Below are positions 51,601-63,590 of a stretch of DNA of 64,000 bases, one piece after another. A program made the translations under genes and the position numbers. The stretch comes from Nocardia aurantia. GTDB lineage: Bacteria > Actinomycetota > Actinomycetes > Mycobacteriales > Mycobacteriaceae. The notes beneath the pieces were generated by a model that ran no database searches, had not been told where the DNA came from, and saw nothing but the letters and a program-made list of their open reading frames with translations. The stretch lies in assembly GCF_009604425.1 (NCBI RefSeq), contig NZ_WEGI01000003.1, positions 1 to 64,000 of the forward strand. The letters run 5' to 3'. The number at the start of each line of letters is the position of its first letter. Position 1 is the first letter of the stretch.

Positions 51601-54600
51601 TGTGCCGGAACCACTCTCGGTCGCAGTGATATCGCGGCCGGGGTGGCCGTCGGCGTTCTCGGCGCCGGCGCCGGCGCCGGCGCGCGCACCGATGCCGCTG
51701 TCCAGGCCGCCGCCGAGGGCTGCCGCCGCGTGCAACGCCGCATCCAGCAGCGCGGGATGGATCCGGTAGCCGGTGACATCGACATCCTCGGGCACGGTCA
51801 CTCGCGCCACCAGATCCGTTCCGTCGCGCCACAATTCGCGTAGGCCACGGAACGCCGGACCGTAGTCCAGGCCGGATTCGGCCAGCTGCCGGTAGATCTC
51901 GTCGGTCTCGACCCGGACCGCCCCCGGCGGCGGCCACGCCGTGGCCGTTCCGGCGGGCCGGGCGCTCGTGCTCGCGGTGACCGTGGCCTCGGCGTGTACC
52001 GTCCAGGGCTCGTCGCCGGTGCGCGCCGCGACCGACACCGGATGATTCCCGGTGGCGTCCGCCGGCCCGACCCGGACCTGGATCGCCACCGATTCCTCGG
52101 TCGGCGACAACGGGGCGTTCACCACCAGGCTCACGATCCGATCGGCGCCGACCTCCTCGGCCGCACGCACCACCAGATCGACGAAGGCCGTGGCGGGCAG
52201 CAGGATTCGATCGCCGACCCGATGGTCGGCGAGCCACTCGTGGCCGCCGGTGGACAACCGCCCGGTCAGCACCACGGACTCACCGTCCGGAGCCGCGACC
52301 ACCGCACCGAGCAGCGGATGCCCGGCGGCGGACAGTCCGGCGCTGTGCACGTCGGCGCCCGCCGCACCGGCGTCGAGCCAGAACCGTTGCCGCTGAAAGG
52401 CATAGTTCGGCAGATCGACCACCGCCGCGCCCGGCAGCCGTGCGGCCCAGTCCACCTGCGCGCCGGCGACGAACGCCTCCGCGAGCGCCGTGGTCACGGA
52501 TTCCGGCTCGGGCCGGTCCCGGCGCAGCGTGGAGACGACCGTGGCGCCGCCGTCCGCGTCGGCCACCGCCGACGAGAGGGCCGCGCCGGGACCGGTTTCC
52601 AGGAAGAGGGTGACCCGCCCGCGCTCCCGCAGCCAGCGTGCGCCGTCGGCGAAGCGGACCGGTTCGGCGATGTGCCGGACCCAGTAGCCGGGACTGCGCA
52701 ATTCGTCGGGGTCGGCGAGTTCGCCGGTGAGGTTCGAGACGATCGGCACGGTCGTCCGCCGGAAGGTGAGTGTTGCGCAGACAGCGGCGAACTCGTCGAG
52801 CATCGGCCGCATCCGCGGTGAATGGAAGGCGTGGCTCACCCGTAGGCGCCGAATCGAGAAGCCTTGCGCGGCTGCTAGTTCCGCGATCTCGTCGATGATC
52901 GGTTCGTCGCCGGACACCACCACCGCGGCGGGACCGTTGATCGCGGCGATTCCGGCCCGCTCGGACCGCCCGGTCAGCAGCCCGCGCACCGCCTCCTCGC
53001 CGGCGGCGATTGCCAGCATCGCCCCGCCCGCGGGCAGCCGCTGCATCAGCCGGCCGCGCGCGGCGACCAGTGTGGTGGCGTCGGCCAGCGACCACAGCCC
53101 GGCCAGATACGCGGCGGTCACCTCGCCGATCGAATGACCCAGCAGGAAAGCGGGTTCCACACCCCAGGAGCGCAGCAGCTCGTACAGCGCGACCTCGACG
53201 GCGAACAGCGCCGCCTGGGTGCCGTCGGTCCGGTCCAGCAGCGCCGCCTCGGCGGAATCCGGTGTGGCCCAGACGATATCGCGAACCGGCCGATCGAGTT
53301 TGGGATCCAGTGCGGCACAGACCTTGTCGAACGCGGCCGCGAACACCGGATACCGTTCGTACAGTTGCGAACCCATCCCGAGCCGCTGGGAACCCTGCCC
53401 GGGGAACAACATCGCGACTCGGGCCTTCGGCGCGGCCGTACCGGCCACCACTCCCGGCGCGGGCTCGCCCGCGGCCAGTGCCGCCAGCCGCGCGGACAAT
53501 TCGTCCCGGTCGCCGCCGATCACCACCGCCCGCGGCCCGAAGTTCGCGCGGGTCGTCGCCAGCGACAGACCGAGATCGGCGAGGTCCGCGTCCGGATGAG
53601 CGGCCAGGTGCTCGCGCATCCGGCCGGCCTGGCCCGCGACCGCGGCGGCCGTATGCCCCGACAACGGCCAGGCGACCGGCAGCAGCGGGGCGGCGGTATC
53701 CGACACCCGGATGTCGTCGCGCCCGGGAGATTTCGAGGCCGGGCCGCTCTCGGGTTCGGGAAACTGTTCCAGGACGATGTGCGCGTTGGTGCCGCTGATC
53801 CCGAAGGAGGACACCGCGGCCCGGCGCGGGCCGCCGGTCTCGGGCCACGGCTGTGGCCCGGTCGCGAGCCGCACCGGTCCCGCGGACCAGTCCACGTGCG
53901 GCGACGGCTCGTCCACGTGCATCGTCGGCGGTACGACGCCGTGCCGCATCGCGAGGATCGTCTTGATCACCCCGGCGACCCCGGCCGCCGCTTGGGTATG
54001 TCCCACATTGGATTTCACCGAGCCGAGCCACAGCGGGCGGGTCCGGCCGCGGCCGTAGGTCTCGAGCAGCGCCTGGATCTCCACCGGATCACCGAGCCGG
54101 GTCCCGGTGCCGTGTCCCTCCACCACATCGATGTCGCCGGTGCGCAGTCCCGCCGACGCCAGCGCCTGCCGGATCACCCGCTGCTGGGCGGGACCGTTCG
54201 GCGCGGTGAGCCCGTTGGAGGCGCCGTCGGAGTTGACCGCCGACCCGCGCATCACCGCGAGGACTCGATGCCCGAGACGCGTTGCGTCCGAGAGCCGTTC
54301 GAGTACCAGCACGCCGACACCCTCGGCCCAGCCGGTGCCGTCCGCGGCGGCCGCGAACGCCTTGCACCGCCCGTCCGGCGCGAGCCCGCCCTGGCGGGCG
54401 AACTCGGCGAACACCTTCGGCGTCGCCATCACCGTCACCCCGCCGGCCAGCGCGAGCGTGCATTCGCCCTGCCGCAGCGCCTGCGCCGCCAGATGCATGG
54501 TGACCAGCGACGAGGAGCAGGCGGTGTCGACGGTGACGGCCGGGCCGTGCAAGCCCAGCGCGTAGGCGACCCGGCCGGACACCACGCTGGCCAGGCTGCC

Positions 54601-55119
54601 GGTGCGCAGATGGCCCTCCACCCGCTCCGGCACCGTCGGCAATCGGTCCGCGTAGTCGTGGTACATCACGCCCGCGAACACCGCGGTCGGTGAACCGCGC
54701 AGCGCCAGCGGATCCAGCCGCGCGTGTTCCAGTGCCTCCCAGGACACTTCGAGCAGCAGCCGCTGCTGCGGATCCATCGCGAGCGCCTCGCGCGGCGAGA
54801 TGCCGAACAGGTCGGCGTCGAATTCCAGTGCGTCGTCGAGGAATCCGCCGACACGCGGATAGTCGCCACGTTCGGATCGGTCGTCGGTCCGCCAGCCGCG
54901 GTCGGACGGGAAGTCGCCGATCGCGTCGCGGCCCTGCGACAACAGCTCCCACCAGTCCGCCAGGGTGCGCACCCCGCCGGGGAATCGGCAGCTCATCCCG
55001 ACGATCGCGATCGGCTCGGACAGCTGGGCGGACAGCCGCGCGTTGTCCTGGCGCAGCCGATCGCGCTCCACCAGGGTATTGCGCAGCGCCGCGACGAGCT
55101 CGGGATCGGGTCCGGTCAT
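48616..55119 (-). CDS. Type I modular PKS, KS-AT-DH-ER-KR-ACP
   Basis: A 2167-residue module. Residues 1-34 are a docking coiled coil ([20 protein letters not shown]). KS about 35-450 with Cys201 (DTACSSS); AT with GHSIGE and HAFH (malonyl type); DH with His966 in [10 protein letters not shown], where the usual Gly of HxxxGxxxxP is Asp, although the second motif DAALH is present; ER with [17 protein letters not shown] with GGTGMIG and TVDD (B-type); ACP Ser2053 in LGFDSL. The tail ends in a docking-type segment ([10 protein letters not shown]). No thioesterase. ATG 55119 overlaps the previous PKS stop by 4 bases. Confidence 0.93.
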   Translation of the reverse strand: MTGPDPELVAALRNTLVERDRLRQDNARLSAQLSEPIAIVGMSCRFPGGVRTLADWWELLSQGRDAIGDFPSDRGWRTDDRSERGDYPRVGGFLDDALEFDADLFGISPREALAMDPQQRLLLEVSWEALEHARLDPLALRGSPTAVFAGVMYHDYADRLPTVPERVEGHLRTGSLASVVSGRVAYALGLHGPAVTVDTACSSSLVTMHLAAQALRQGECTLALAGGVTVMATPKVFAEFARQGGLAPDGRCKAFAAAADGTGWAEGVGVLVLERLSDATRLGHRVLAVMRGSAVNSDGASNGLTAPNGPAQQRVIRQALASAGLRTGDIDVVEGHGTGTRLGDPVEIQALLETYGRGRTRPLWLGSVKSNVGHTQAAAGVAGVIKTILAMRHGVVPPTMHVDEPSPHVDWSAGPVRLATGPQPWPETGGPRRAAVSSFGISGTNAHIVLEQFPEPESGPASKSPGRDDIRVSDTAAPLLPVAWPLSGHTAAAVAGQAGRMREHLAAHPDADLADLGLSLATTRANFGPRAVVIGGDRDELSARLAALAAGEPAPGVVAGTAAPKARVAMLFPGQGSQRLGMGSQLYERYPVFAAAFDKVCAALDPKLDRPVRDIVWATPDSAEAALLDRTDGTQAALFAVEVALYELLRSWGVEPAFLLGHSIGEVTAAYLAGLWSLADATTLVAARGRLMQRLPAGGAMLAIAAGEEAVRGLLTGRSERAGIAAINGPAAVVVSGDEPIIDEIAELAAAQGFSIRRLRVSHAFHSPRMRPMLDEFAAVCATLTFRRTTVPIVSNLTGELADPDELRSPGYWVRHIAEPVRFADGARWLRERGRVTLFLETGPGAALSSAVADADGGATVVSTLRRDRPEPESVTTALAEAFVAGAQVDWAARLPGAAVVDLPNYAFQRQRFWLDAGAAGADVHSAGLSAAGHPLLGAVVAAPDGESVVLTGRLSTGGHEWLADHRVGDRILLPATAFVDLVVRAAEEVGADRIVSLVVNAPLSPTEESVAIQVRVGPADATGNHPVSVAARTGDEPWTVHAEATVTASTSARPAGTATAWPPPGAVRVETDEIYRQLAESGLDYGPAFRGLRELWRDGTDLVARVTVPEDVDVTGYRIHPALLDAALHAAAALGGGLDSGIGARAGAGAGAENADGHPGRDITATESGSGTTLLPFAWHGVVVDAVGATELRVRMSAAAADRIALTLTDPQGRLVATVDELELRPAPTSPVRANIRRGRDPLYTVDWIALTDEPAPYAGPAPMVLRVDEIPRTPADPALPGNGSAAVQALTAGDGPVVVRDLLARVLDRVQLLLAETTDAPLVVVTRAAAALDPAVEDPDLAAAAVRGLLRSAQAEYPERIVLLDLDPGFHEGRELDAVIARALATAEPDLAVRDGVLHAPRLTRAPAADAPDLLRGDPWRLIVGVPGTIDSVRLEPVAEPVPPLGPLEVRIAMRAAGVNFRDVLIGLGMYPDPGAALGGEGAGIVLETGSAVTDLAPGDRVMGLFDGIGSTVTTDRRLVTAIPAGWSYGQAAAVPVVFLTAYHALADLAGLRAGESVLIHAATGGVGTAAMQLARHWGAEIYATASPRKWDVLRERGLGADRIANSRTLGFEDEFRAATGGAGVDVVLDALAGDFVDASLRLLSPGGRFVEMGVTDIRDRDAVAAAHPGVDYHSFLITEVDPERIREMLTELVTLFERGILTPPPLTGWDVRDAVAALRHLGQARHIGKVVLTWPPALDPDGTVLVTGGTGMIGRAMARHLVTAYGARNLLLAGRSGPAAPAAAELAAELDGLGARAEIVACDTSDGRALTRLLDDVPADRPLTMVIHAAGTVDDALFADQTAAHLDRVLPAKVATAWQLHRLTAGRDLAGFVVFSSAAGVLGTAGQANYAAANAYLDALAGHRRHRGLPGLSLAWGLWAQSSTVSAHLGERDLARMRRGGFHALSHEQALDLFDAALRGGHATAVPIHLDVTAVTDPPPLLRTLVRTRRAAAPAAAPADLPGLLTGRSAADQHRLLLDLIAGHVATVLDHGAGRTLDHEKQFADLGFDSLTTVELRNQLRRSTGVTLSPTVIFDHPTPVALATHLHSVLARPEPAGDLVAEAERLLDRLVESGAARTDLERLADRLADAMRRRGGDATAELIEIAGDDEIFDLIDRRADGLRA

Positions 55120-58100
55120 CGCCGGCCACCGTCCTCACCGGCGACGCCGCGGGATACCCGCTGCCCGAACACACTTCGGAAGTCCTCGTCGGTCTGGCTG
55201 TCGTCGGTGACGACGACGCCCTCCGCGCCGAAGAAGTCGTGCCCGTCGGTCCAGAATCCGCCCTCGTCCGCCGCGCCGGCGTCGGCGGGCGCCGGCTCGC
55301 CGTTGCTGTAGGCCAGCCGGATCAGGTTCGCCACATCCATCGACCGGATCGCGGCGTCCCCGTCGCCGTTCCCGGCCGGGGCCGCCTCGGCCGCCTCCTG
55401 TTCCGAATCTGTCTGCGTGGCGAGCAGTTTCGCGTGCAGGTGCGCGGCGAGCGCGTCCGGGGTCGGATGGTCGAACACCAGCGTCGCGGGCAGCCGCAGC
55501 GCGGTCGTGTCGACCAGCCGGGTGCGCAGTTCCATACCGGTCAGCGAGTCGAAACCCAGTTCCGCGAAGGTGCGATCGGTGTCCGGGACCTCGTCGGTGT
55601 GCCCGAGGACCGCGGCGACCAGTTCGGCCACCAGATCGTGGATCAGCTCGCGCCGCCCGGTGGCGCTCAGCGCCGCGAAACGCGCGGGGAAGGAGAAGGT
55701 TTCGGGCGCGCGCTCGACGGTCTCGCGACGCGTCGCGGCCAGGCCGCGCAGCGGCGGCGCCACCCGGTCGTCCAGGCGGGTCCGGTCCAGGGCCACCAGC
55801 ACCGGGTCGGGATCGTCCGCGGCGCAGGCGATGTCGAACAGGGCCAGGCCCTCGGTGTCGGCCAGCGCCGCGATCCCGCCGCGGGCCAGCCGTGCCCGAT
55901 CGGCGTCGGTCAGGTGATCGGACACCCCGGTCCGGCGCGACCACAGTCCCCAGGCCAGTGCCGTGCCGGGCAGGCCGCGTTCCTGGCGATGCCGGGCGAG
56001 GGCGTCGAGATAGGCGTTGGCGGCGGCGTAGTTGGCCTGCCCGGCCGCGCCGAGCACCCCGGCGACCGACGAGAACAGCACGAACGCCGACAGATCCAGA
56101 TCCTCGGTGAGCTCGTGCAGATTCCACGCGCCATCCACCTTCGGCCGCAGCACCCGGTCGAACTGGCCGGGTGACAGCGTTTCGAGCAGTCCGTCGTCGG
56201 CCACCCCGGCCGCGTGCACCACCGCCGTCAGCGGGCGGTCGCCCGGGATCGATGCGAGCACGGCCGCCAGGGCGTCACGATCCGCGATATCGCATCGGGC
56301 GGTGGTCACCGGGATGTCGATACCGTCGGTTTCGATCGGGCCGCGTCCGAGCAGCAGCAGATGACCGACGTCGCCGCGGGCGGCGAGGTGCCGGGCCACC
56401 AGTCCGCCGAGCCCGCCGCCGGCGCCGGTGACGAGGACGGTGCCGTTGGCCCGCCACGGGGTCCCGGTCGGCGCCGAACCGCCCGGGGCCAGTCGTGGCA
56501 CACGCAATTCGCCTGCGCGCGAGACGATTTGAGGCTCATCGATCGGCAGTGGTCCGGCCGGATCGCCGTCGGTGTCGAGCAGCAGGAACCGGCCCGGGTG
56601 TTCGGACTGCGCCGACCGGACCAGTCCCCAGACGGCCGCGGCCGCCGTGTCGGTGCCCGGCCCGCCCGGCAGGGACACCGCACCGCGGGTGCGGATGCCG
56701 AGCATGCCCTCGTCGGCCTCGGCGAGCCAGGACCGGATGCGGGTGAGGGTGGCGTCGAGGGCGGCGCGCACGCCGGCCGGATCCGGTCCGTGCTCCGGCA
56801 GGTCGAACCAGGCCAGGTCCGACCAGTGCAGCCGCCCGGAGCCGGACCCGCCGACCGGCACCCAGCTCAGCAGGTAACGGTCGTCGTCCCGGGCGCCGGC
56901 GAGGGCGGCGGGGGTGATCGGCCGCAGCACCAGCAGATCCGCCGAGAGCACCGGCCGGTCCGCCGCGTCGACGACCTCGAGGGTGGCCTCGTCGACGCCG
57001 ATGTCGGTCAGCCGCGCGCGCAGCGGTCCGGTGGCGGGCCCGTGGCTGCGCACACCACGCCACGAGAACGGCAGCCGGGTCGGCCCCTCGGTCGCGGCCA
57101 GCGGGTGCAGCGCGGCGTCGAGCACCGCCGGATGGATCAGATAGCCGGTGGGGTCGATTCCCGCGGGCGTCTCGATGTCGGCGAACATCTCGTCGCCGCG
57201 CACGTACAGCGCGCGGGTGCCGCGGAAGGCCGGCCCGTAGTGGTATCCGGCGGCGGCGAGCGCGCCGTAGCGCTCGTCGAGATTCGCGGGCTCCGCGTTG
57301 TCGGGCGGCCAGCTGCGGATCCGCGCCGGTGGCGGTGGCACGAACCGGGCGGACAAGGTGGCCTCCGCGTGCCGGATCCACTGCCCGTGCGGCGTCCGGC
57401 GCGAGTGCACGGTGAGCGTGCGCTCGCCGCCGCGGCCGGGCGCGCCGAGGATCGCCTGGATATCCAGTTCCCCGGAATCGGGGATCAGCAGCGGTTCGAG
57501 CAGGGTCAGCTCCTCGACGCGATCCAGCCCCGCCCGCCCGGCCGCCAGCAGCGCCATGTCGAGAAAGGCGGTGGCGGGCAACAACGTTGCCCCGTGCACG
57601 ACGTGATCGGCCAGCCAGGGGTTGTCCGCCCGGGACACGCTGCCGGTGAACAGCACGACGCCGTCGGCCAGCGCCAGCCGGCGGTCCAGCAGCGGATGCC
57701 CGGTCGGTTCGCCGGCTCGGGTGACCGTGGTGGCGCCGGCGTCGAGCCAGTACCGGCGGCGCCGGAACGCGTAGGTCGGCAGTTCGACGCCCGCGTCCGG
57801 GGCGTCCGGGTACCACTCGATCGGCGCGCCCGCGGTCTGCGCCGCGGCCAATCCGGCGATGACCGCCGGGGTTTCGGCGATCCGCCCGGGCAGCAACGGG
57901 GCCGCCGTCGCCTCCGGGTCGGCGGTGAACGCCTCCCGCGCCAGCGCGGTGAGGGTGCTGCCGGGACCCGCCTCGACGAACACCCGGACCCCGTGCTCGT
58001 CGCGCAGGCAGCGCAGGCCGTCGAAGAAGCGGACCGGCCGGCGCACCTGCTCGACCCAGTACTCCGGATCCCGCAGCCGGGCCGGATCGGCAAGGGCGCC

Positions 58101-60491
58101 GGTGACATTCGAGACGATCGGCAGCACCGGCTCGTGATAGGTGATCGAGCGGCACACCTCCGCGAACTCGGTGAGCATCGGTTCCACCAGCGGGGAATGG
58201 AAGGCGTGCGCCACCCGCAGCCGGGAAACCCGGCGCCCCAGCCGTTCCAGGGTCGCGGCGAGTTCACCGATCATGGCCTCGGTCCCGGACAGCACGACGG
58301 CGGCGGGGCCGTTGATCGCGGCCAGCGACACCGCATGCTCCCGGCCGACCAGCAAGGGCGTCACCTTGTGCTCGGCGGCCGCGACCGCGATCATGGTGCC
58401 GTGCCCGGGGAGCCGGTCCATCAGCCGCCCGCGCGCGGCGACCACGGCGACCGCGTCCGGCAGGGTCCAGATCCCGGCCAGATGAGCGGCGGTGAGCTCG
58501 CCGATGGAATGCCCGATCAGGAAATCCGCTCGCAGGCCGAGGGATTCGGCCATCCGGTACAGCGACACCTCAACGGTGAACAGCGCGGCCTGGGTGTACC
58601 CGGTGCGGCCGAGCAGTTCCGCCGCGGCGGTACCCGGCTCGGCGAAGATCACCTCGGCGAGCGGGGTGTCGAGGTACAGGTCGAACGCGGCGCAGATCTC
58701 GTCGAAGGTCCGCGCGAAAACCGGGTGCGCCGCATGCAGTTCCCGGCCCATGGCGACCCGCTGCGCCCCCTGGCCGGGGAACATCACCGCGGTCCCGCCA
58801 CGCTCCGGGGTGTCCGGCGCCGCGGCGACGCCCTGCACCACCGCGGGGGAGCGGCCACCGGCGGCCAGCGTGGTCAGCGCCGCCAGCAACTCGCCGCGGT
58901 CGTGCCCGAAAACCACGGCGCGACGGGCGAATCGGGTGCGGGCGGCCAGCGCCCGGCCGATCCCGTCCAGCGGCAGATCGGCGTGGTCGCGGACGTGCTG
59001 TGCCAGGGCCGCGGCCTGCGCGGCGAGCGCGGCCTCGGTACGGGCGGACAGTTCCCAGACCACCCAGGGCGACAAGGGATTCGGCGGCGGCGCCGCGGAA
59101 ACCGGTGCGGCGGCGGGCGCCTGCTCCACGATCAGGTGCGCGTTGGTGCCGCTGATGCCGAACGACGACACCCCGGCGCGGCGCGGCCGCCCGGTCTCCG
59201 GCCACGGCCGGGCCTCGAGCACCGGCCGGACCGCGCCGGCGGACCAGTCCACGTGCGGCGTCGGCGAATCGACGTGCAGGGTGGCCGGTACCGTGCCGTG
59301 CCGCATCGCCATGATCATCTTGATCACCCCGGCCACGCCCGCGGCGGCCTGGGTGTGACCGAGATTCGACTTCACCGAACCGAGCCACAGCGGCTCGGCC
59401 TCACGCTCGCCGAACACCTCCAGCAGCGCCCGCGCCTCGATCGGATCGCCGAGCGTGGTGCCGGTGCCGTGGCCGTCCACGACATCGATCTCGCCGGGCT
59501 GAAGTCCCGAGGCGGCCAGCGCCTGCCGGACCACCCGCTGCTGGGCCGCACCGCTGGGCACGGTGAGCCCGGCCGCCGCGCCGTCGGAATTGACCGCCGA
59601 TCCGCGCAGGACCGCGTACACCCGGTGCCCGAGCCGACGCGCGTCCGAGAGACGTTCCAGCACAAGGATTCCGGCGCCCTCGGCGAAGCCCGTGCCGTCC
59701 GCCGCGGCGGCGTACGACTTGCAGCGGCCGTCGCGGGCCAGGCCGCGCTGCCGGCTGAACTCGACGAAACTGGCGGGCGTCGACATCACCGTCACCCCGC
59801 CGGCCAGCGCCAGCGAACACTCGCCGCCGCGCAGCGCGTTCGCGGCCTGGTGCATCGCGACCAGCGAGGAGGAACAGGCGGTGTCCACCGTCACCGTCGG
59901 CCCGGAGAAGCCGAACGTGTAGGCGATCCGCCCCGACAGCACGCCCGCCGCGCTGCCGGTGCCCAGTTGCGCCTCCAGCTCGCCCGGCACCTGCCGCAGG
60001 CGGCTGGCGTAGTCGTGGTACATGGCCCCGACGAAGACTCCGCAATCACTGCCGCGCAACGAGTTCGGGTCCAGGCCGCCGTGCTCCAGCGCCTCCCAGG
60101 TCACCTCCAGCAGCAGCCGCTGCTGCGGATCGGTGGCGGTGGCCTCACGCGGGGAGATCCCGAAGAAGTCGGCGTCGAAATCGAAGGGGGCGTCCAGGAA
60201 TCCGCCGGCCTCGGCGGTCACCGTGTGCGGCTCGTCCGGATCGTCGCCGAGCAGGGCCGCCGGATCCCAGCCGCGGTCGGTGGGGAAGGGGCCCGCCACA
60301 TCCTCCCCGGCGGCCACCAGGTCCCAGAGTTGTTGCGGCGAACGGATGTTCCCGGGATACCGGCACCCCATCCCGACCACCGCGATCGGTTCGTTGTGCG
60401 CGGCCTCCAGCCGCTGCAACTGTGCCCGTGTCTCCAGCAGCGCGGTGGTCGCGCGCTCGAGGTAGCGGCGCAACGTCGCCTCGTCGGTCAT
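55116..60491 (-). CDS. Type I modular PKS, KS-AT-DH-KR-ACP
   Basis: A 1791-residue module without ER. The N-terminal docking helix reads [28 protein letters not shown] Cys206 is in DTACSSS; AT has GHSIGE and HAFHS (malonyl type); DH has [10 protein letters not shown] and DAALH; a long non-catalytic stretch precedes the KR with [14 protein letters not shown] (B-type) and [13 protein letters not shown] Ser1649 is in LGFDSL. An acidic tail of about 100 residues (FFGAEGVVV ... [11 protein letters not shown]) follows the ACP. It should leave an E-alkene. ATG 60491 has GGAGGAG upstream and lies 17 bases after the loading protein. The stop overlaps the next PKS. Confidence 0.93.
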   Translation of the reverse strand: MTDEATLRRYLERATTALLETRAQLQRLEAAHNEPIAVVGMGCRYPGNIRSPQQLWDLVAAGEDVAGPFPTDRGWDPAALLGDDPDEPHTVTAEAGGFLDAPFDFDADFFGISPREATATDPQQRLLLEVTWEALEHGGLDPNSLRGSDCGVFVGAMYHDYASRLRQVPGELEAQLGTGSAAGVLSGRIAYTFGFSGPTVTVDTACSSSLVAMHQAANALRGGECSLALAGGVTVMSTPASFVEFSRQRGLARDGRCKSYAAAADGTGFAEGAGILVLERLSDARRLGHRVYAVLRGSAVNSDGAAAGLTVPSGAAQQRVVRQALAASGLQPGEIDVVDGHGTGTTLGDPIEARALLEVFGEREAEPLWLGSVKSNLGHTQAAAGVAGVIKMIMAMRHGTVPATLHVDSPTPHVDWSAGAVRPVLEARPWPETGRPRRAGVSSFGISGTNAHLIVEQAPAAAPVSAAPPPNPLSPWVVWELSARTEAALAAQAAALAQHVRDHADLPLDGIGRALAARTRFARRAVVFGHDRGELLAALTTLAAGGRSPAVVQGVAAAPDTPERGGTAVMFPGQGAQRVAMGRELHAAHPVFARTFDEICAAFDLYLDTPLAEVIFAEPGTAAAELLGRTGYTQAALFTVEVSLYRMAESLGLRADFLIGHSIGELTAAHLAGIWTLPDAVAVVAARGRLMDRLPGHGTMIAVAAAEHKVTPLLVGREHAVSLAAINGPAAVVLSGTEAMIGELAATLERLGRRVSRLRVAHAFHSPLVEPMLTEFAEVCRSITYHEPVLPIVSNVTGALADPARLRDPEYWVEQVRRPVRFFDGLRCLRDEHGVRVFVEAGPGSTLTALAREAFTADPEATAAPLLPGRIAETPAVIAGLAAAQTAGAPIEWYPDAPDAGVELPTYAFRRRRYWLDAGATTVTRAGEPTGHPLLDRRLALADGVVLFTGSVSRADNPWLADHVVHGATLLPATAFLDMALLAAGRAGLDRVEELTLLEPLLIPDSGELDIQAILGAPGRGGERTLTVHSRRTPHGQWIRHAEATLSARFVPPPPARIRSWPPDNAEPANLDERYGALAAAGYHYGPAFRGTRALYVRGDEMFADIETPAGIDPTGYLIHPAVLDAALHPLAATEGPTRLPFSWRGVRSHGPATGPLRARLTDIGVDEATLEVVDAADRPVLSADLLVLRPITPAALAGARDDDRYLLSWVPVGGSGSGRLHWSDLAWFDLPEHGPDPAGVRAALDATLTRIRSWLAEADEGMLGIRTRGAVSLPGGPGTDTAAAAVWGLVRSAQSEHPGRFLLLDTDGDPAGPLPIDEPQIVSRAGELRVPRLAPGGSAPTGTPWRANGTVLVTGAGGGLGGLVARHLAARGDVGHLLLLGRGPIETDGIDIPVTTARCDIADRDALAAVLASIPGDRPLTAVVHAAGVADDGLLETLSPGQFDRVLRPKVDGAWNLHELTEDLDLSAFVLFSSVAGVLGAAGQANYAAANAYLDALARHRQERGLPGTALAWGLWSRRTGVSDHLTDADRARLARGGIAALADTEGLALFDIACAADDPDPVLVALDRTRLDDRVAPPLRGLAATRRETVERAPETFSFPARFAALSATGRRELIHDLVAELVAAVLGHTDEVPDTDRTFAELGFDSLTGMELRTRLVDTTALRLPATLVFDHPTPDALAAHLHAKLLATQTDSEQEAAEAAPAGNGDGDAAIRSMDVANLIRLAYSNGEPAPADAGAADEGGFWTDGHDFFGAEGVVVTDDSQTDEDFRSVFGQRVSRGVAGEDGGRR

Positions 60492-60507
60492 GATTCTCCT
60501 CCGCGGC

Positions 60508-62676
60508 TCAGGCCGGTCCGAGCTCGGCATCGAGCAGGGCGAACAGATCTCGGTCGGTGGGGGTCCCGGCGGGCGCCGGCACCAGGGGGCCCTCGTCGGC
60601 GGCGAGGCGATTGAGGGCGCCGCGCAACCGGATTCGCAGTTCCGCGCGTACGGCGGGATCCGCCGGCGCGTCGCGGACCGCTCGTTCGAAGTCGGTCAGC
60701 CGGTCCAGGACCGCCGGCCGGGTGTTGCCGGCGACGACCCGGGCGGTGAGGTGCCGGACCAGGGCGTCGACGCTGTCGTGATCGAAGAGTGTCGTGCTGG
60801 GCAGCCGCAACCGCAGGGTGTCGCCGAGCCGGCGGGCGAGTTCGACCGCGGCCAGCGAGCCCAATCCGATGTCCTGCAACCGGTCCTCGGGCGCGACGAC
60901 CGCGCGCCCCCCGCGGATGGTCCGCGCGATCCCCGCGACCACCGCGTCGAAGACGAGGCGGTACTGCTCATCCGGTGGCAGCGCCGCCAGCGTGTACAGC
61001 CAGGGGGCCGCCGGATCGGCGACGGAGGCCGGCGCCGGCGCGGCCTCGGCCGCCGGCGTGGGCGCGGGGGCCGCCGCGGCGTCGAAGACGCTCTCGTCCC
61101 TGTCCGCGAGCGCGGCGCGGATGACCGGCTTGTCGAGCTTGCCCATCGCGTTGCGCGGGATGCGGTCGGCGTGGACCACCCGGGTCGGCAGTTTGTAGCG
61201 GGCCAGTTCCGATTCGGCGAACCGGCGCAGTTCGGCGAGCGCGGGCCGGGCCCGCGGGCCGGTCGGGCCGGGCGCGGCGCGGCCGGTGACGATCGCGACC
61301 ACGCTCTCGCCCTCGTGCTCGTCCGGGACACCCACCACCGCGACGTCCTCGACGTCCGGGAAGCGCGCGAGCACCTGTTCGACCTCGGCGGAGTACACGT
61401 TGTCGCCGCCGACGATGATCATGTCCTTGCGGCGGTCGACGAGATACAGATAGCCGTCGGGATCCAGATAGCCGATGTCGCCGGTGCGAAACCAGCCGTC
61501 CGCGAACACCTCCGCGGTGGCCTCGGGCTTGCCGCGGTAGCCCCGGGCGACCGTGGGCGCTCGCACACAGACCTCGCCGCGCTCGCCCGGCGGCAGGCCG
61601 CCCGCGCCCGCGAGATCGCCGGCGGGGTCGACGATGCGGATCTCGGTGTAGGGCAACGGAAGTCCCACCGAAGCGGAGTGGGTGGCGATCCGGTCGGCCG
61701 GCAGATACGCGGCGAACAGCGTCTCGGTCAGCCCGTACGCCTGCTGCAGCGCGATGCCCCGCTCGCGGTAACGCTCGATCAGCGATGCGGGCGCGGGCGC
61801 TCCGGCGGTGACCGCGGTGCGCAGCGCGGACAGGTCGGCGGCCGCGAATCCCTCGTGCGCGGCGACCGCCGCGAACATCGCCGGCACCGCGAACACGGTT
61901 GTCACACCGTAGGTTTCGAGATCTGCGAGCATACTCCCGGCCTCGAAGCCGCGGCGCAGCACCACCGTGCCGCCGCGCATCAGGGTGCGCAGCGCGAAGG
62001 AGCCCAGGGGCGCGGTGTGGAACAGCGGCGCGACCACGAGCGTGACGTCCAGCGGCGCGGACGTGGCGACCATGTCCTGATTGACGCCGTTCCACCAGAG
62101 ATTGCCGTGTGTCAGCTCGACGCCCTTGGGCCGGCCGGTGGTGCCGGATGTGTAGGCCAGCATGGCGATCCGGTCCGGCCCGCAGTGCACGGGCTCTGGC
62201 GCCGGGCCGGCCGCGGCCGGCAGCGTCTCCCAGGGTGACGGGGGCGCCTCGCCCGCCGTCGCCGCCGGGTCGCCGGGGACCGAGAGCAACCGGGCGGAGC
62301 CGGGCGAGGCTGCCTCCGCAACCGGACGATACTCCGGTTCGGTGACGAGCGTGTGTGGCGCGCAATCCGACAGCACGATGGCGACCTCGGGTGCGGTCAG
62401 TCGCGAGTTGACAGGTACGAACACCGCGCCGAGCCGCGCCGCCGCGAGGAAGGTGGTCAGGAAGGTGACGCTGTTGCCGCCCAAGTACACCACCCGATCG
62501 CCTTCGGTGGTCCCGCCCGCGGCGAGCACGGCGGCCAGCCGCCGCGCCTGGTCGGCCAGCGCGGCGTAGCCGTACGTGCTGCCCTCGTAGACCAGCGCGA
62601 CCCGGCGGCCGGTCTGTGCCGCCAGCGTGTCGACGCGGGCGGCGGGGCTGAGTTCTGTCGTCGTCGGCACGATCAC
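60508..62676 (-). CDS. AMP-ligase-ACP loading protein (FadD22-like architecture)
   Basis: A 722-residue protein. The adenylating domain has [11 protein letters not shown] (175-185), [26 protein letters not shown] and the catalytic Lys in NAMGKLDK. An Ala/Pro linker leads to a carrier domain with Ser607 in [10 protein letters not shown], where the usual DS is GS, and to a docking-type tail ([13 protein letters not shown]). The order ligase-carrier-docking equals mycobacterial FadD22, which loads 4-hydroxybenzoate on a PKS. It should activate a carboxylic acid, here probably an aryl acid, and pass it to the next PKS. GTG 62676 or GTG 62670 is the start. It is 26 bases after the MqnA-like gene. 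Confidence 0.88.
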   Translation of the reverse strand: MIVPTTTELSPAARVDTLAAQTGRRVALVYEGSTYGYAALADQARRLAAVLAAGGTTEGDRVVYLGGNSVTFLTTFLAAARLGAVFVPVNSRLTAPEVAIVLSDCAPHTLVTEPEYRPVAEAASPGSARLLSVPGDPAATAGEAPPSPWETLPAAAGPAPEPVHCGPDRIAMLAYTSGTTGRPKGVELTHGNLWWNGVNQDMVATSAPLDVTLVVAPLFHTAPLGSFALRTLMRGGTVVLRRGFEAGSMLADLETYGVTTVFAVPAMFAAVAAHEGFAAADLSALRTAVTAGAPAPASLIERYRERGIALQQAYGLTETLFAAYLPADRIATHSASVGLPLPYTEIRIVDPAGDLAGAGGLPPGERGEVCVRAPTVARGYRGKPEATAEVFADGWFRTGDIGYLDPDGYLYLVDRRKDMIIVGGDNVYSAEVEQVLARFPDVEDVAVVGVPDEHEGESVVAIVTGRAAPGPTGPRARPALAELRRFAESELARYKLPTRVVHADRIPRNAMGKLDKPVIRAALADRDESVFDAAAAPAPTPAAEAAPAPASVADPAAPWLYTLAALPPDEQYRLVFDAVVAGIARTIRGGRAVVAPEDRLQDIGLGSLAAVELARRLGDTLRLRLPSTTLFDHDSVDALVRHLTARVVAGNTRPAVLDRLTDFERAVRDAPADPAVRAELRIRLRGALNRLAADEGPLVPAPAGTPTDRDLFALLDAELGPA

Positions 62677-62702
62677 GATGAGCTACCTCTCCCGATGTCC
62701 GG

Positions 62703-63584
62703 TTAGGCCGAGTCCAGCAGTGTCGCACCGACATTCACGCCGAATCCGGTGCGCGCGGCGAATTCCGCGATGCCCTGCTGCTGGCGCGGGCCGAGCCCGA
62801 AGTTCAGGGCGTCGGTGTAGTACCGCCGCAGGGTGCCGGCGTCGAACTGTTCCCAGCGCGCGGTGCGCTCGCACAGCTCGTCCATCTCGGCGATGGCCCG
62901 ATCGCGGGCGTTCAGCAGGGCGGAGTGCACCTGGCGCACCGTCTCCGGCTCCCGTTCGAGGAATTCGCGCCGGGCCGCGACCACGGCGAACACGAACGGC
63001 AGGCCGGTCCAGTCCCGCCACATCCGGCCGAGGTCGTGCACCACCAGCCCGCGGGTCGGCGCGTAGTACAGGGCGGTGCGCAGCGCGACGTCGCCGATCA
63101 GCACCGCCGCCGGCGCCTGCGCGAACATGACGTCGAGATCCGGTGCGCTGCTGAAGAATCGAGGCCGCACACCGATGTGCTCGGCCAGCAGAAGTTGCGC
63201 CAGCCGGACCGAGGTGCGGCTGGTGGAGCTCAGCGCCACCGGCACCCCGTCGAGCCGGTCCAGTGGCACCCGGCTGACGATCAGGCAGGACATGACCGGC
63301 CCGTCGCAGCCGATGGCCAGATCCGGCAGCATCACCAGATCGTCTGCGTGCGTGAGGAATTCGACGAGACTGATCGGGCCCACGTCGAGCGCGCCGCCCG
63401 CCAGCTCGGCGCTGAGCCGTTCCGGGCTGCCGCGGACCAGATCGAGCTCCACCAGGCTGCCGGAGCGGGCCAGGCCCCACAGGATCGGCAGCCAGTTCAG
63501 GAACTCGATGTGGCCGACGCGGGGGCGCCGGCGGAGGGGAGTGAGTCGTCCGGCCTGGACGTCGGGACCGGAAACTGAACGCAT
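62703..63584 (-). CDS. MqnA-like chorismate dehydratase in a polyketide cluster
   Basis: A 293-residue protein of the MqnA/MqnD family. Matches to MqnA are VGHIEFLN (23-30), DVGPISLVEF (67-76), LPDLAIGCDGP (86-96) and SSTSRTSV (119-126), all substrate-pocket regions. MqnA turns chorismate into 3-[(1-carboxyvinyl)oxy]benzoate for futalosine menaquinone synthesis. No other mqn gene is nearby and this lineage is expected to use the classical Men route, so a role in making the aryl starter for the adjacent loading protein is inferred. ATG 63584 has no ribosome site; a -10-like GACAGT ends 6 bases upstream, suggesting a leaderless mRNA. It heads the minus-strand operon. Confidence 0.85.
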   Translation of the reverse strand: MRSVSGPDVQAGRLTPLRRRPRVGHIEFLNWLPILWGLARSGSLVELDLVRGSPERLSAELAGGALDVGPISLVEFLTHADDLVMLPDLAIGCDGPVMSCLIVSRVPLDRLDGVPVALSSTSRTSVRLAQLLLAEHIGVRPRFFSSAPDLDVMFAQAPAAVLIGDVALRTALYYAPTRGLVVHDLGRMWRDWTGLPFVFAVVAARREFLEREPETVRQVHSALLNARDRAIAEMDELCERTARWEQFDAGTLRRYYTDALNFGLGPRQQQGIAEFAARTGFGVNVGATLLDSA

Positions 63585-63590
63585 AGGCCA

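Noticed and set aside
48616..60491. Thioesterase or reductase domain at the end of a PKS
   Set aside because: After the ACP serines only 100 to 150 residues remain, without a GxSxG hydrolase motif or a Rossmann reductase motif.
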